From CAZVLE01 sp964627855 (lineage in GTDB: Bacteria > Bacillota > Dethiobacteria > DTU022), in assembly GCA_964627855.1 (NCBI GenBank), contig CAZVLE010000124.1:1-7074 (forward strand): a DNA stretch of 7,074 bases, given 5' to 3'. This document shows, one piece after another, positions 1-5,327 of the stretch; within the stretch, counting starts at the first letter, position 1, and each line of letters begins with the position of its first letter. The notes under the pieces are model-generated. The model was not told where the DNA came from. It saw nothing but the letters and a program-made list of their open reading frames with translations, and made no database searches. Both the position numbers and the translations under genes were made by a program.

Positions 1-1028
1 CCCTGGGTGGTCAGTGAGAGCGGTATCCAGGGCATCCCAAACATTGATGTGGCAGCAAAAACCAGCGTAAAGATAATGAATGCGCCAACGATCATCTTCT
101 TTTTTCCTGTCCGGCGGGCAATCAGGTTAACCGCCGGGTAACAGGCAAAAGATACTACGGCCATCACGATAAAGAGCATTGAATAGAATTGTTCCTGCTG
201 GCGTAAAAGAACAGTGACATAATATATTAATGCAGTTTGCAGGATGGTCAAAGCCAAAAAATAGATCATGTCAGATAGGGCAAAGGGCAAGAAGTTGCGG
301 TTGCGAAAAGTTAACCTGAGAGATTCCAGCATGGGCACCGTTGAAGGAACACCGGTGCTGTACTTCTTCTCATCTATAGTGACCACGGGGACATATAAAC
401 AGATTAAGGAAAAGAAACCCAGTAAGGCAAAGGTCATTCGTATCGAGGCCACCCGGTCCAAACCCATTCCTTCAAAGATAGGAAATAGCATTGGTGCCTG
501 GGAAGCAAGCGCAGTCCCCAGGAAAAAGGTAAGCGATATGTAAGTAGAAAGATTAAGCCTTTCCCGTGGAGTATGACCCAACTCCGCAATCAGAGCAAAA
601 TAGGGCGTAACATAAATTGTATAAAACAGATAAAATAAAAAAAGAGTCACTGCCAGCCAGATAACGTTTAGAGGTCCCGGTGTACTCGATGGTGGTGTAA
701 AAACCAGGATCATCAGTACCACCATTGGCAGCCCGCCCTTGGCCATAAAGGATATTCTTCGGCCCCTCCTGGCCCTGGAACGATCGGAAAGCGTGGCAAT
801 CCAGGGATCGGTTATGGCATCTATAAAGCGACCCCCCATGGTTATCAGGCCGATAATTGAAATAAAACCAAAAAGATAGAACGAAGGAATCAGTTCCGGC
901 AACCGCGCTTCCTCAGGGGGCAGATAAAAATAGATCAGGTAGTTTACAACCAGCCCGAGAGTAAGTGACCAGCCCAACTGGCCTATGGCATAGGCAATCC
1001 CTTTAGATAGTGGAAGGCTAGGTTTCAT
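1..1028 (-). CDS. GPH/MFS_2-family sugar:cation symporter (MelB-like), 3' end cut by window
   Basis: Reading the minus strand from the ATG at 1028-1026 gives 342 uninterrupted residues to the window edge, so the C-terminus (about 100 residues if of usual 440-480 aa length) is missing. Family identity comes from the MelB-type loop GRFIDAITDPWIATLSDRSR followed by ARRGRR at about residues 66-92, which matches the conserved GR-D-x-x-D-P-x-x-G/A-x-x-S-D-R...GRR signature, and from several long hydrophobic helices (for example around residues 9-31, 44-63 and 96-108). Members are inner-membrane secondary transporters that co-transport glycosides or related solutes with Na+ or H+; the substrate cannot be told from the sequence. 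The start is supported by AAGGAG 11 nt upstream. It stands alone, transcribed away from lemA-htpX, behind its own promoter and a possible operator. Known family traits are secure; substrate and regulation are inference. Confidence 0.9.
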   Translation of the reverse strand, partial: MKPSLPLSKGIAYAIGQLGWSLTLGLVVNYLIYFYLPPEEARLPELIPSFYLFGFISIIGLITMGGRFIDAITDPWIATLSDRSRARRGRRISFMAKGGLPMVVLMILVFTPPSSTPGPLNVIWLAVTLFLFYLFYTIYVTPYFALIAELGHTPRERLNLSTYISLTFFLGTALASQAPMLFPIFEGMGLDRVASIRMTFALLGFFSLICLYVPVVTIDEKKYSTGVPSTVPMLESLRLTFRNRNFLPFALSDMIYFLALTILQTALIYYVTVLLRQQEQFYSMLFIVMAVVSFACYPAVNLIARRTGKKKMIVGAFIIFTLVFAATSMFGMPWIPLSLTTQ

Positions 1029-1053
1029 CGAATAATCTTCTCCTTTGCAACAA

Positions 1054-1070
1054 TATCAAAAGTATTGATA
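1054..1070. promoter_or_regulatory. 17-bp inverted repeat, candidate operator
   Basis: TATCAA-N5-TTGATA is a perfect 6-bp inverted repeat that covers the predicted -10 region of the transporter promoter. A dyad at this place is typical of a repressor operator. The regulator is not encoded in the window and the motif does not match a specific family I can name. A short AT-rich palindrome can arise by chance. Confidence 0.35.
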
Positions 1071-1088
1071 AATTTAGCGCCCTGTCAA
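1060..1088 (-). promoter_or_regulatory. Promoter of the GPH transporter gene
   Basis: On the minus strand a perfect -35 TTGACA (1088-1083) is followed after 17 nt by ATACTT or after 18 nt by TACTTT as a weak -10. The gene start lies about 30 nt downstream with a good ribosome site between. The perfect -35 and location support it; the poor -10 suggests a promoter that is weak or needs an activator. Confidence 0.55.
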
Positions 1089-1091
1089 TTA

Positions 1092-1157
1092 TTATCCTTT
1101 TTTTTCTTGCAGTTTTTGCAAGCCGCCGCACTCAGATCGCTCGCCTGGAATTGTCAT
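1092..1157 (-). CDS. Possible 21-residue mini-ORF (unknown, may be non-coding)
   Basis: ATG at 1157-1155 opens 21 codons ending in TAA. The peptide begins MTIPGERSECGG and ends LQKLQEKKG, so it is hydrophilic with one Cys and a Lys-rich tail. AGGAG sits 8 nt before the ATG and a second, stronger AAGGAGG sits 18 nt before it. The last codons coincide with a hairpin (1106-1122) and an A-run, and the stop codon is immediately followed by the -35 of the transporter promoter. I do not recognise the peptide. It could be a leader peptide, part of a dispersed intergenic repeat whose sequence happens to be open, or chance. No function is proposed. Confidence 0.2.
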   Translation of the reverse strand: MTIPGERSECGGLQKLQEKKG

Positions 1158-1205
1158 GGCACTAGCTCCTGCTATCCTCCTTATTCCATAAGGCTAAGCC
1201 AGATC

Positions 1206-1238
1206 CTGCCCCGTTAGAATCGGGCAGTGGTATTTTTT
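1206..1238 (+). terminator. Rho-independent terminator-like hairpin before lemA
   Basis: CTGCCC pairs with GGGCAG (1206-1227, 10-nt loop, or 7 bp with one bulged C), followed by TGGTATTTTTT (1228-1238). GC stem plus T-tract is the normal plus-strand terminator layout. No gene lies upstream on this strand, so it would end a small RNA or attenuate a longer lemA leader. Confidence 0.5.
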
Positions 1239-1239
1239 G

Positions 1240-1267
1240 TTGAATTGCCCAAATCAGCATTTATACA
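1240..1267 (+). promoter_or_regulatory. Candidate promoter of lemA-htpX
   Basis: TTGAAT (1240-1245), 16 nt, TATACA (1262-1267), each 4 to 5 of 6 matches to the sigma-A consensus. A start near 1274 would leave a 5' leader of about 120 nt before lemA. It lies directly after the terminator-like hairpin, so lemA may have transcription independent of anything ending there. A second AT-rich hexamer TATATT (1359-1364) lacks a usable -35. Confidence 0.4.
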
Positions 1268-1394
1268 TGCAGGGAGCACGGTCTCACAATAACCTGGGCA
1301 ATAATGGAAATTCACATTTTCAGGAAAGTCTAGAGGAAAAGAAAAGGATATCAAGAATTATATTAAATGTTTCAACTAGGGAGGTATTTTTATA

Positions 1395-1964
1395 ATGGAC
1401 AGCAATTATATCCTACCGGCAATCCTCATATTTTTAATTGCTTATATTGTTTATACCTATAACAGACTGGTAAGTTTACGCAACATGGCCAGTACCGCTT
1501 ACGCCAACATTGACACTCTGCTTCAAAAACGCTTTGACCTGGTGCCAAACCTGGTCAGCACTGTGAAAGCATACATGAAGCATGAAAGGGAATTGCTCGA
1601 AGCAATTACCAGGGCCAGAACTGACTGGATGAAGGCCTCTACAATCAAGGAAAATGCCAGTGCCGATGATGTTGCTTCCAAGGCAATCAAGTCACTTTTT
1701 GCCGTATCAGAAAATTATCCTGATCTGAAGGCGAACCAAAATTTTATGATGCTGCAGGAAGAACTGGTCGGCATTGAAAACAAGATTGCCTACGCCAGGC
1801 AACGCTATAACCGCACGGTTATGAGTTTGAACATGGTCATTGAAAAATTCCCTACAAATTACCTTGCCCGCCTCTTTAAATTCAAGACAGAAGAATTCTT
1901 CGCCGCAGAGTCTGAGCTTGTTCGAAGAGTTCCTGAAGTTAATATGCAGGATGGTGAAAAATAG
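1395..1964 (+). CDS. lemA: LemA family protein
   Basis: 189 residues, the usual length for LemA. One N-terminal membrane anchor (about residues 5-23) is followed by a mainly helical, charged domain. The family hallmark LLQKRFDLVPNLVSTVKAY lies at about residues 42-60, preceded by YANIDT; later come LMLQEEL-type and YNRTVMSLN segments typical of the family. LemA proteins sit in the membrane with the short N-terminus outside and the helical domain on one face. Their biochemical role is not settled, but they are repeatedly found next to HtpX-type M48 proteases, as here, which points to a shared role in membrane protein quality control. AGGGAGG 10 nt before the ATG supports the start. htpX begins 2 bp after the stop, so the two are surely co-transcribed and probably translationally coupled. 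Confidence 0.93.
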   Translation: MDSNYILPAILIFLIAYIVYTYNRLVSLRNMASTAYANIDTLLQKRFDLVPNLVSTVKAYMKHERELLEAITRARTDWMKASTIKENASADDVASKAIKSLFAVSENYPDLKANQNFMMLQEELVGIENKIAYARQRYNRTVMSLNMVIEKFPTNYLARLFKFKTEEFFAAESELVRRVPEVNMQDGEK

Positions 1965-1966
1965 CA

Positions 1967-2875
1967 ATGGATCCCATATACAGTCAGATTGCCGCCAACA
2001 AAAGGCGTACCTTTTTTTTCTTTCTGCTCTATGCTGTCCTTTTCTTTGTTATTGGTTATGTGTTGGGTCTCTACATGAACGAACCGCTTGTCGGTCTAAT
2101 CCTGGCCGGGTTGGTATTTGGGATCGTATTTTTAATCAGTTTTTACAGTGGCCAAGGTGTTGTAACCTCAATGGCCGGAGCCCGTGAGGTGACCAAGCAG
2201 CAAGAACCTTTCCTCTATAACACTGTCGAAGCTTTAAGTATAGCGGCCGGAAAACCAATGCCCAAGGTTTATATTATTGAAAACGAGGCGCCCAATGCTT
2301 TTGCCGCCGGTCGCAACCCCGATAACGCCGCTATAGCCGTAACCCGTGGATTGCTTAACAGGCTTAATCGTCAAGAGTTGGAAGGAGTTATCGCCCACGA
2401 AATGGCGCATATCGCCAATTACGACGTTCTCTTAGCTACAATAGCAGTGGTTCTGGCCGGTACAATAGTCTTTATTGCCGTCGTCGTAAGGCGCATGGTT
2501 TTTTGGGGGGGGATGGGCAGAAGCAGCAGCCGTGATAGCGGCCAGGCAAAACTGATTGCCTTAATTATATTAATTGCCCTGAGTATCCTGGCTCCATTAT
2601 TTGCCCAACTCCTCAAGTTTGCCATCTCCCGCCAGCGTGAATACCTGGCAGACTCTACAGCAGCTGATTTTACAGGATATCCCGAAGGCCTGGCTTCGGC
2701 ACTGGAGAAAATTACGGCCATGCAAACGCCAAAAAATAAAATGGAAAACACTGCTCTCGATGGTCTTTATATCATCAACCCTGCCCTCGGGGACAAAAGT
2801 ATAAATCGTGCTTCGGTGCTTTATTCGACCCACCCGCCAACCGAGGAAAGGATCAGACGCCTCAGGTCTATGTAG
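1967..2875 (+). CDS. htpX: HtpX-like membrane zinc metalloprotease, M48 family
   Basis: 302 residues, normal for HtpX (about 285-300). Two N-terminal membrane segments (about 14-35 and 40-60) precede the catalytic part. The zinc motif HEMAH is at 144-148 (VIAHEMAHIANYD), with His144 and His148 as ligands and Glu145 as catalytic base; the third ligand is most likely Glu225 in SRQREYLAD. Two further membrane segments (about 155-174 and 195-220) lie between them. HtpX degrades damaged or misassembled membrane proteins from the cytosolic side. Upstream spacing to lemA is 2 bp and no strong Shine-Dalgarno is present (only GGATGGTG inside the lemA end), consistent with coupling. The stop codon is 1 bp from the convergent murI stop. 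The linker at about residues 177-184 is encoded by T6 followed by G8 (2499-2512), a homopolymer prone to slippage. Confidence 0.95.
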   Translation: MDPIYSQIAANKRRTFFFFLLYAVLFFVIGYVLGLYMNEPLVGLILAGLVFGIVFLISFYSGQGVVTSMAGAREVTKQQEPFLYNTVEALSIAAGKPMPKVYIIENEAPNAFAAGRNPDNAAIAVTRGLLNRLNRQELEGVIAHEMAHIANYDVLLATIAVVLAGTIVFIAVVVRRMVFWGGMGRSSSRDSGQAKLIALIILIALSILAPLFAQLLKFAISRQREYLADSTAADFTGYPEGLASALEKITAMQTPKNKMENTALDGLYIINPALGDKSINRASVLYSTHPPTEERIRRLRSM

Positions 2876-2876
2876 G

Positions 2877-3704
2877 TTAAAGGTGTACCCTGTAAGCTTT
2901 GATCGGTCGTTCTAAAAGCTTTGCTCCAACCTCTTCGAAAGGACCCGGTTCGCCGCTGACAAAAAAACGGTGACGCGGTGTTTCACTGTTGAGGGGATTA
3001 TTCAAGCCCTGCTCGTTTAAGATGGTCTCTGTTTCAAGGGCAATTTCCTGTGCAGAATTAATCAGTCGAACTTGCGGACCAACAACTTCCTGGATTAAGT
3101 CAGCCATCAGGGGGTAGTGGGTACAGCCAAGAATTAAAGAGTCAATCTTTTCCTCTACGAGGGGATCAAGATATTCATGGGCCACTTTTTTCGCTTCCGG
3201 GGTGCTAACCAGGTTATTCTCTACCAGCAAGACAAAGAGGGGGCAGGCTTTGGGAATAATATGCAGAGAATCATTTTGCCTGCGTAAAGCTTTAACGTAC
3301 TCCGAACTCTGAATAGTCCCGATAGTTCCAATGATACCGATTCTGCCGCCTTCACTGCCGGCAAGGGCCGCCCTTACACCCGGCTCGATAACACCTAAAA
3401 CAGGAAGCCTGCAGTGCTGCTGGTAATGGGAAAGACCTGCAGCCGTAGCTGAATTGCAGGCTACTATTAGTATTTTAATTTCCTGTTCCTGGAGAAAGTC
3501 AATCATCTCAAAGACAAATCCGCGAACCTCTTCAAAAGAACGAGGCCCGTATGGCATGCGAGCAGTATCTCCAAAATAAACTATACTCTCATGGGGCAGG
3601 CACCGACTTATTTCCCTGACCACGGTTAAGCCGCCGACACCGGAATCAATTACACCAATTGCTTTATAAGCATTGGTCAACTCTGCCTTCTGATCTAGTT
3701 TCAT
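2877..3704 (-). CDS. murI: Glutamate racemase
   Basis: 275 residues, within the usual 255-285. MurI interconverts L- and D-glutamate without cofactor, supplying D-Glu to MurD for peptidoglycan; it acts in the cytosol. The sequence shows GVIDSGVGGLTVV near the N-terminus (Asp20-Ser21), FGDTARMPYG (about 44-53), the first catalytic cysteine Cys83 in VACNSATA and the second Cys194 in LGCTHYPLM. All expected active-site blocks are present, so it should be active. The ATG shares its A with the TAA stop of the upstream UPF0316 gene (TAATG), and the ribosome site is poor (AAGG about 9 nt upstream), so translation probably depends on coupling to the upstream gene. An aspartate/glutamate racemase relative is less likely given the full MurI motifs. 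Confidence 0.96.
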   Translation of the reverse strand: MKLDQKAELTNAYKAIGVIDSGVGGLTVVREISRCLPHESIVYFGDTARMPYGPRSFEEVRGFVFEMIDFLQEQEIKILIVACNSATAAGLSHYQQHCRLPVLGVIEPGVRAALAGSEGGRIGIIGTIGTIQSSEYVKALRRQNDSLHIIPKACPLFVLLVENNLVSTPEAKKVAHEYLDPLVEEKIDSLILGCTHYPLMADLIQEVVGPQVRLINSAQEIALETETILNEQGLNNPLNSETPRHRFFVSGEPGPFEEVGAKLLERPIKAYRVHL

Positions 3705-4228
3705 TATTTCGCCTTCATTCTGGCAAAGTAGCCACCCATAATTTTGCGGGTATCAAAAACTGTTATAAAAGCTTCTGGATCATAACGATTCATCGTTTTC
3801 ATCAGGGCGGGAAGCTCTTTTCTTTTTAGCAAAACCTGCAAGGTGCGGTGCAACCCTTCCTTCCCATAGCAGGGCATAGAAGTTACACCGTAACCCTGTT
3901 CACGTAAATACTCTTCCATGCTGCCACCATTTTGAACAGTTATAATCTGCGCATGCACAAAACCGACGGCAATCTTTTCCTCAATCATTCCACCGACAAG
4001 ATTCCCGGCGGCAAAGCCCAGACCGTAGACGATTATATTCGACCACTGGTCTATGTTGGTCAGAACCATGCTTAAGGCCAGCAGGTAAATAATCACTTCA
4101 AAAAAACCAATTATGGCAGCGGGAAGACTATTGCCCCGGGTTAGATAAATAATCCGGAGTGTTCCCAGGCTGACGTGAGCAATCTTTGCAAAAAAAATGG
4201 CCAGAAGAGGTAAAACAACTTCAGGCAA
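3704..4228 (-). CDS. UPF0316 membrane protein with C-terminal DUF2179 domain (YebE-like)
   Basis: 174 residues. Three hydrophobic helices (about 3-25, 34-58 and 63-83) form an N-terminal DUF5698-type membrane domain containing SLGTLRIIYLTRG and a conserved-looking FFEVIIYLLA. The soluble C-terminal part (about 105-170), with LREQGYGVTSMPCYGKEG, LLKRKELPALM, YDPEAFITVFD and a final GGYF, matches the DUF2179 pattern, a PII-like ferredoxin fold also found at the end of YitT-type proteins. Function is unknown; a ligand-sensing role is inference from the fold. The start is TTG, not ATG: AGGAGG lies 7 nt upstream and an in-frame TAG directly precedes the TTG, so no longer form exists. It is the first gene of a two-gene unit with murI and has a strong promoter about 55-85 bp upstream. 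Confidence 0.88.
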   Translation of the reverse strand: MPEVVLPLLAIFFAKIAHVSLGTLRIIYLTRGNSLPAAIIGFFEVIIYLLALSMVLTNIDQWSNIIVYGLGFAAGNLVGGMIEEKIAVGFVHAQIITVQNGGSMEEYLREQGYGVTSMPCYGKEGLHRTLQVLLKRKELPALMKTMNRYDPEAFITVFDTRKIMGGYFARMKAK

Positions 4229-4234
4229 CTAAAA

Positions 4235-4243
4235 CCCTCCTTT
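4235..4243 (-). promoter_or_regulatory. Ribosome binding site that fixes the TTG start of the UPF0316 gene
   Basis: On the minus strand AAAGGAGGG is followed by TTTTAG and then TTG. AGGAGG to TTG is 7 nt, an ideal distance, and the TAG just before the TTG rules out any longer frame. No ATG in the first codons has comparable support. Confidence 0.85.
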
Positions 4244-4283
4244 GGCACTACTGCAGCGCCAAGATAAATGATTACCAGACCAT

Positions 4284-4312
4284 ATTGTAACAACCTCAGT
4301 GTATAGTGTCAA
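4284..4312 (-). promoter_or_regulatory. Strong sigma-A-type promoter of the UPF0316-murI unit
   Basis: TTGACA (4312-4307), exactly 17 nt, TACAAT (4289-4284). The -35 is perfect and the -10 has 5 of 6 matches. The expected start near 4277 gives a 5' leader of about 50 nt before the TTG start. This is among the best promoter matches in the window. Confidence 0.8.
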
Positions 4313-4360
4313 TTAGATGTAGCAACGCCAACCATAAGATAGATTAGAGATTCAACCGAG

Positions 4361-4387
4361 ACAGCGGCGAGCCAGACCCGCCGCTGT
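4361..4387 (-). terminator. Strong GC hairpin after codY, candidate terminator without a clear T-tract
   Basis: ACAGCGGCG pairs perfectly with CGCCGCTGT (9 bp, 9-nt loop), 45-71 bp beyond the codY stop and about 50 bp before the -35 of the next promoter. The position suits termination of the codY transcript. After the stem the minus strand reads CTCGGTTGAATC and the plus strand TGTTGAGC, so no proper U-run follows on either side. It could act as a Rho-independent terminator of low strength, a 3' stabilising hairpin or a protein site. Confidence 0.4.
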
Positions 4388-4431
4388 TGTTGAGCTACTT
4401 ACCGCTATACAAAAGAACCTGACTGATAATT

Positions 4432-5202
4432 TTAGTAGGGACTCATTTTCGCTGAACGTGAAGCAACTATTTCCAGGGCATGTAAATTCTTAACTCTGAT
4501 AAATGTTCCCTTCATCCCCAGCGACCTTGACTCAATGATACCTGCACTTTCAAACTTTCGCAGTGCATTAACTATAACAGAGCGGGTTATGCCCAGGTTG
4601 TCGGCAATTTTGCTGGCCACAACAACACTTTCATTGTTATTGATGTTCTTCAAAATCTCCCTGATTGCCTCAACCTCTGAATAGGACAAACTTTCGAAGG
4701 CTCCCTCTGCTAATGCTTTGTTACGAGAATTATTTTCCTCCTGTTCTGCCCTCAATTGAACCATCATCAGTGAAAGCAGTGCTGTGCCAATTTCAGCTAA
4801 AACAAGTTCATCATCTGAAAAAGGCCCGCTTGAGCGGCCCAGGATCAGAGTTGCCAAGCGTTTATTCCTTCCTGAGATCGGGACAGCAATATAACAATAA
4901 TTGCTCTTGCCACCCGGTTCCGGCTCATTAAATAAGGTTTCTTTACTTTTTATTAGTCTCTGTAAAGCAGAATCTTCATCCAGGGCACCGGCACTGATTA
5001 TTTTTTCAATCTTTTGATCCGTCCAATCTTCAGGAAGAAAACTGTTAAGAACAACACCTTCCCGATCGAGAATTAGAACCGCTGAGAGGGTTGCTTCAGC
5101 AATAGCACGAATCCCTTCGCTGATAGCCAAGTCCTTGTCTTCCGGCTTGAGGAAGGATCGATTTAAAAGTTTAATTTTACCTAGCAATCCATTGTTTTTC
5201 AT
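4432..5202 (-). CDS. codY: CodY-like global transcriptional regulator with divergent GAF domain
   Basis: 256 residues (B. subtilis CodY has 259). The C-terminal DNA-binding part is almost canonical: SLSYSEVEAI (171-180), VVVASKIADNLGITRSVIV (193-211), NALRKFESAGIIESRSLGMK (212-231) and GTFIRV. This winged helix-turn-helix is unique to CodY. The N-terminal part is a GAF domain ending in VPISGRNKRLATLILGR and DDELVLAE, then a linker helix. In other low-GC Gram-positives CodY senses branched-chain amino acids and GTP and represses amino acid, uptake and stationary-phase genes. Here the segment before VPI is shorter than I recall for the Bacillus protein, and the DRM and TAFPVE pieces used for isoleucine contact are not apparent. 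AGGAGG 8 nt before the ATG supports the start. It has its own promoter. It is not in the Bacillus xerC/hslVU-codY context. Confidence 0.9.
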   Translation of the reverse strand: MKNNGLLGKIKLLNRSFLKPEDKDLAISEGIRAIAEATLSAVLILDREGVVLNSFLPEDWTDQKIEKIISAGALDEDSALQRLIKSKETLFNEPEPGGKSNYCYIAVPISGRNKRLATLILGRSSGPFSDDELVLAEIGTALLSLMMVQLRAEQEENNSRNKALAEGAFESLSYSEVEAIREILKNINNNESVVVASKIADNLGITRSVIVNALRKFESAGIIESRSLGMKGTFIRVKNLHALEIVASRSAKMSPY

Positions 5203-5224
5203 TAGTAAGGCCTCCTTTAATCAG

Positions 5225-5253
5225 TTTATAATACAAAATATTGCATATGTCAA
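5225..5253 (-). promoter_or_regulatory. Promoter of codY
   Basis: TTGACA (5253-5248), exactly 17 nt, TATAAA (5230-5225), close to the sigma-A consensus. The transcript would start near 5218, so the 5' leader is very short and the AAAGGAGG ribosome site (5218-5211) lies at or next to the start of the mRNA. If the true start lies a few bases further in, part of that site would be lost. Confidence 0.75.
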
Positions 5254-5254
5254 T

Positions 5255-5269
5255 AATTTTCAAACATTG
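5255..5269. promoter_or_regulatory. Candidate CodY box upstream of codY
   Basis: AATTTTCAAACATTG agrees with the CodY consensus AATTTTCWGAAAATT at 11 of 15 positions, with the left half perfect. It ends 1 bp upstream of the codY -35, where bound CodY could block RNA polymerase. Four mismatches are within the range of known sites, but AT-rich DNA yields such matches by chance. Confidence 0.35.
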
Positions 5270-5327
5270 GACCGAACGAACTTCTGCTTAGAAGCATGAC
5301 AGATCGTCACTGCTGTAAAAAAACCTT

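Larger units (their letters stand above)
1090..1240. other. Hairpin-rich intergenic segment; candidate small RNA, leader or repeat element
   Basis: Within about 150 bp there are several short perfect palindromes: CTTGCA-N5-TGCAAG (1106-1122), CCTTAT-N3-ATAAGG (1179-1193), GGCT-A-AGCC (1192-1200) and the hairpin at 1206-1227. No open reading frame of normal size runs through it. A possible plus-strand promoter (TTGATA 1065-1070, 19 nt, TATTAT 1090-1095) would start a transcript near 1100 that ends at the terminator-like hairpin, about 135-140 nt. I do not see the conserved core of a riboswitch, T-box, 6S RNA or SRP RNA. The density of dyads is seen; the role is inference. Confidence 0.35.

Noticed and set aside
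268..543. Plus-strand open frame of 91 codons
   Set aside because: It lies wholly inside the GPH transporter gene on the other strand, which has clear family motifs; this frame has none.
1707..1967. Minus-strand open frame opposite lemA
   Set aside because: Antisense to a well-supported gene, with no recognisable domain or good ribosome site.
1840..2187. Plus-strand frame across the lemA/htpX junction
   Set aside because: Out-of-frame shadow of both genes; cysteine-rich, low-quality sequence without motifs.
2894..2921. Inverted repeat AAGCTTT-N14-AAAGCTT just after the htpX stop, as a terminator
   Set aside because: AT-rich stem, long loop and no T-tract; it lies within the murI coding sequence and is likely chance.
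5282..5327. Weak hairpins (CTTCT-AAGC-AGAAG and TGAC-N5-GTCA) downstream of larC as a terminator
   Set aside because: Stems are only 4-5 bp and no U-run follows; the only T-run comes before them.
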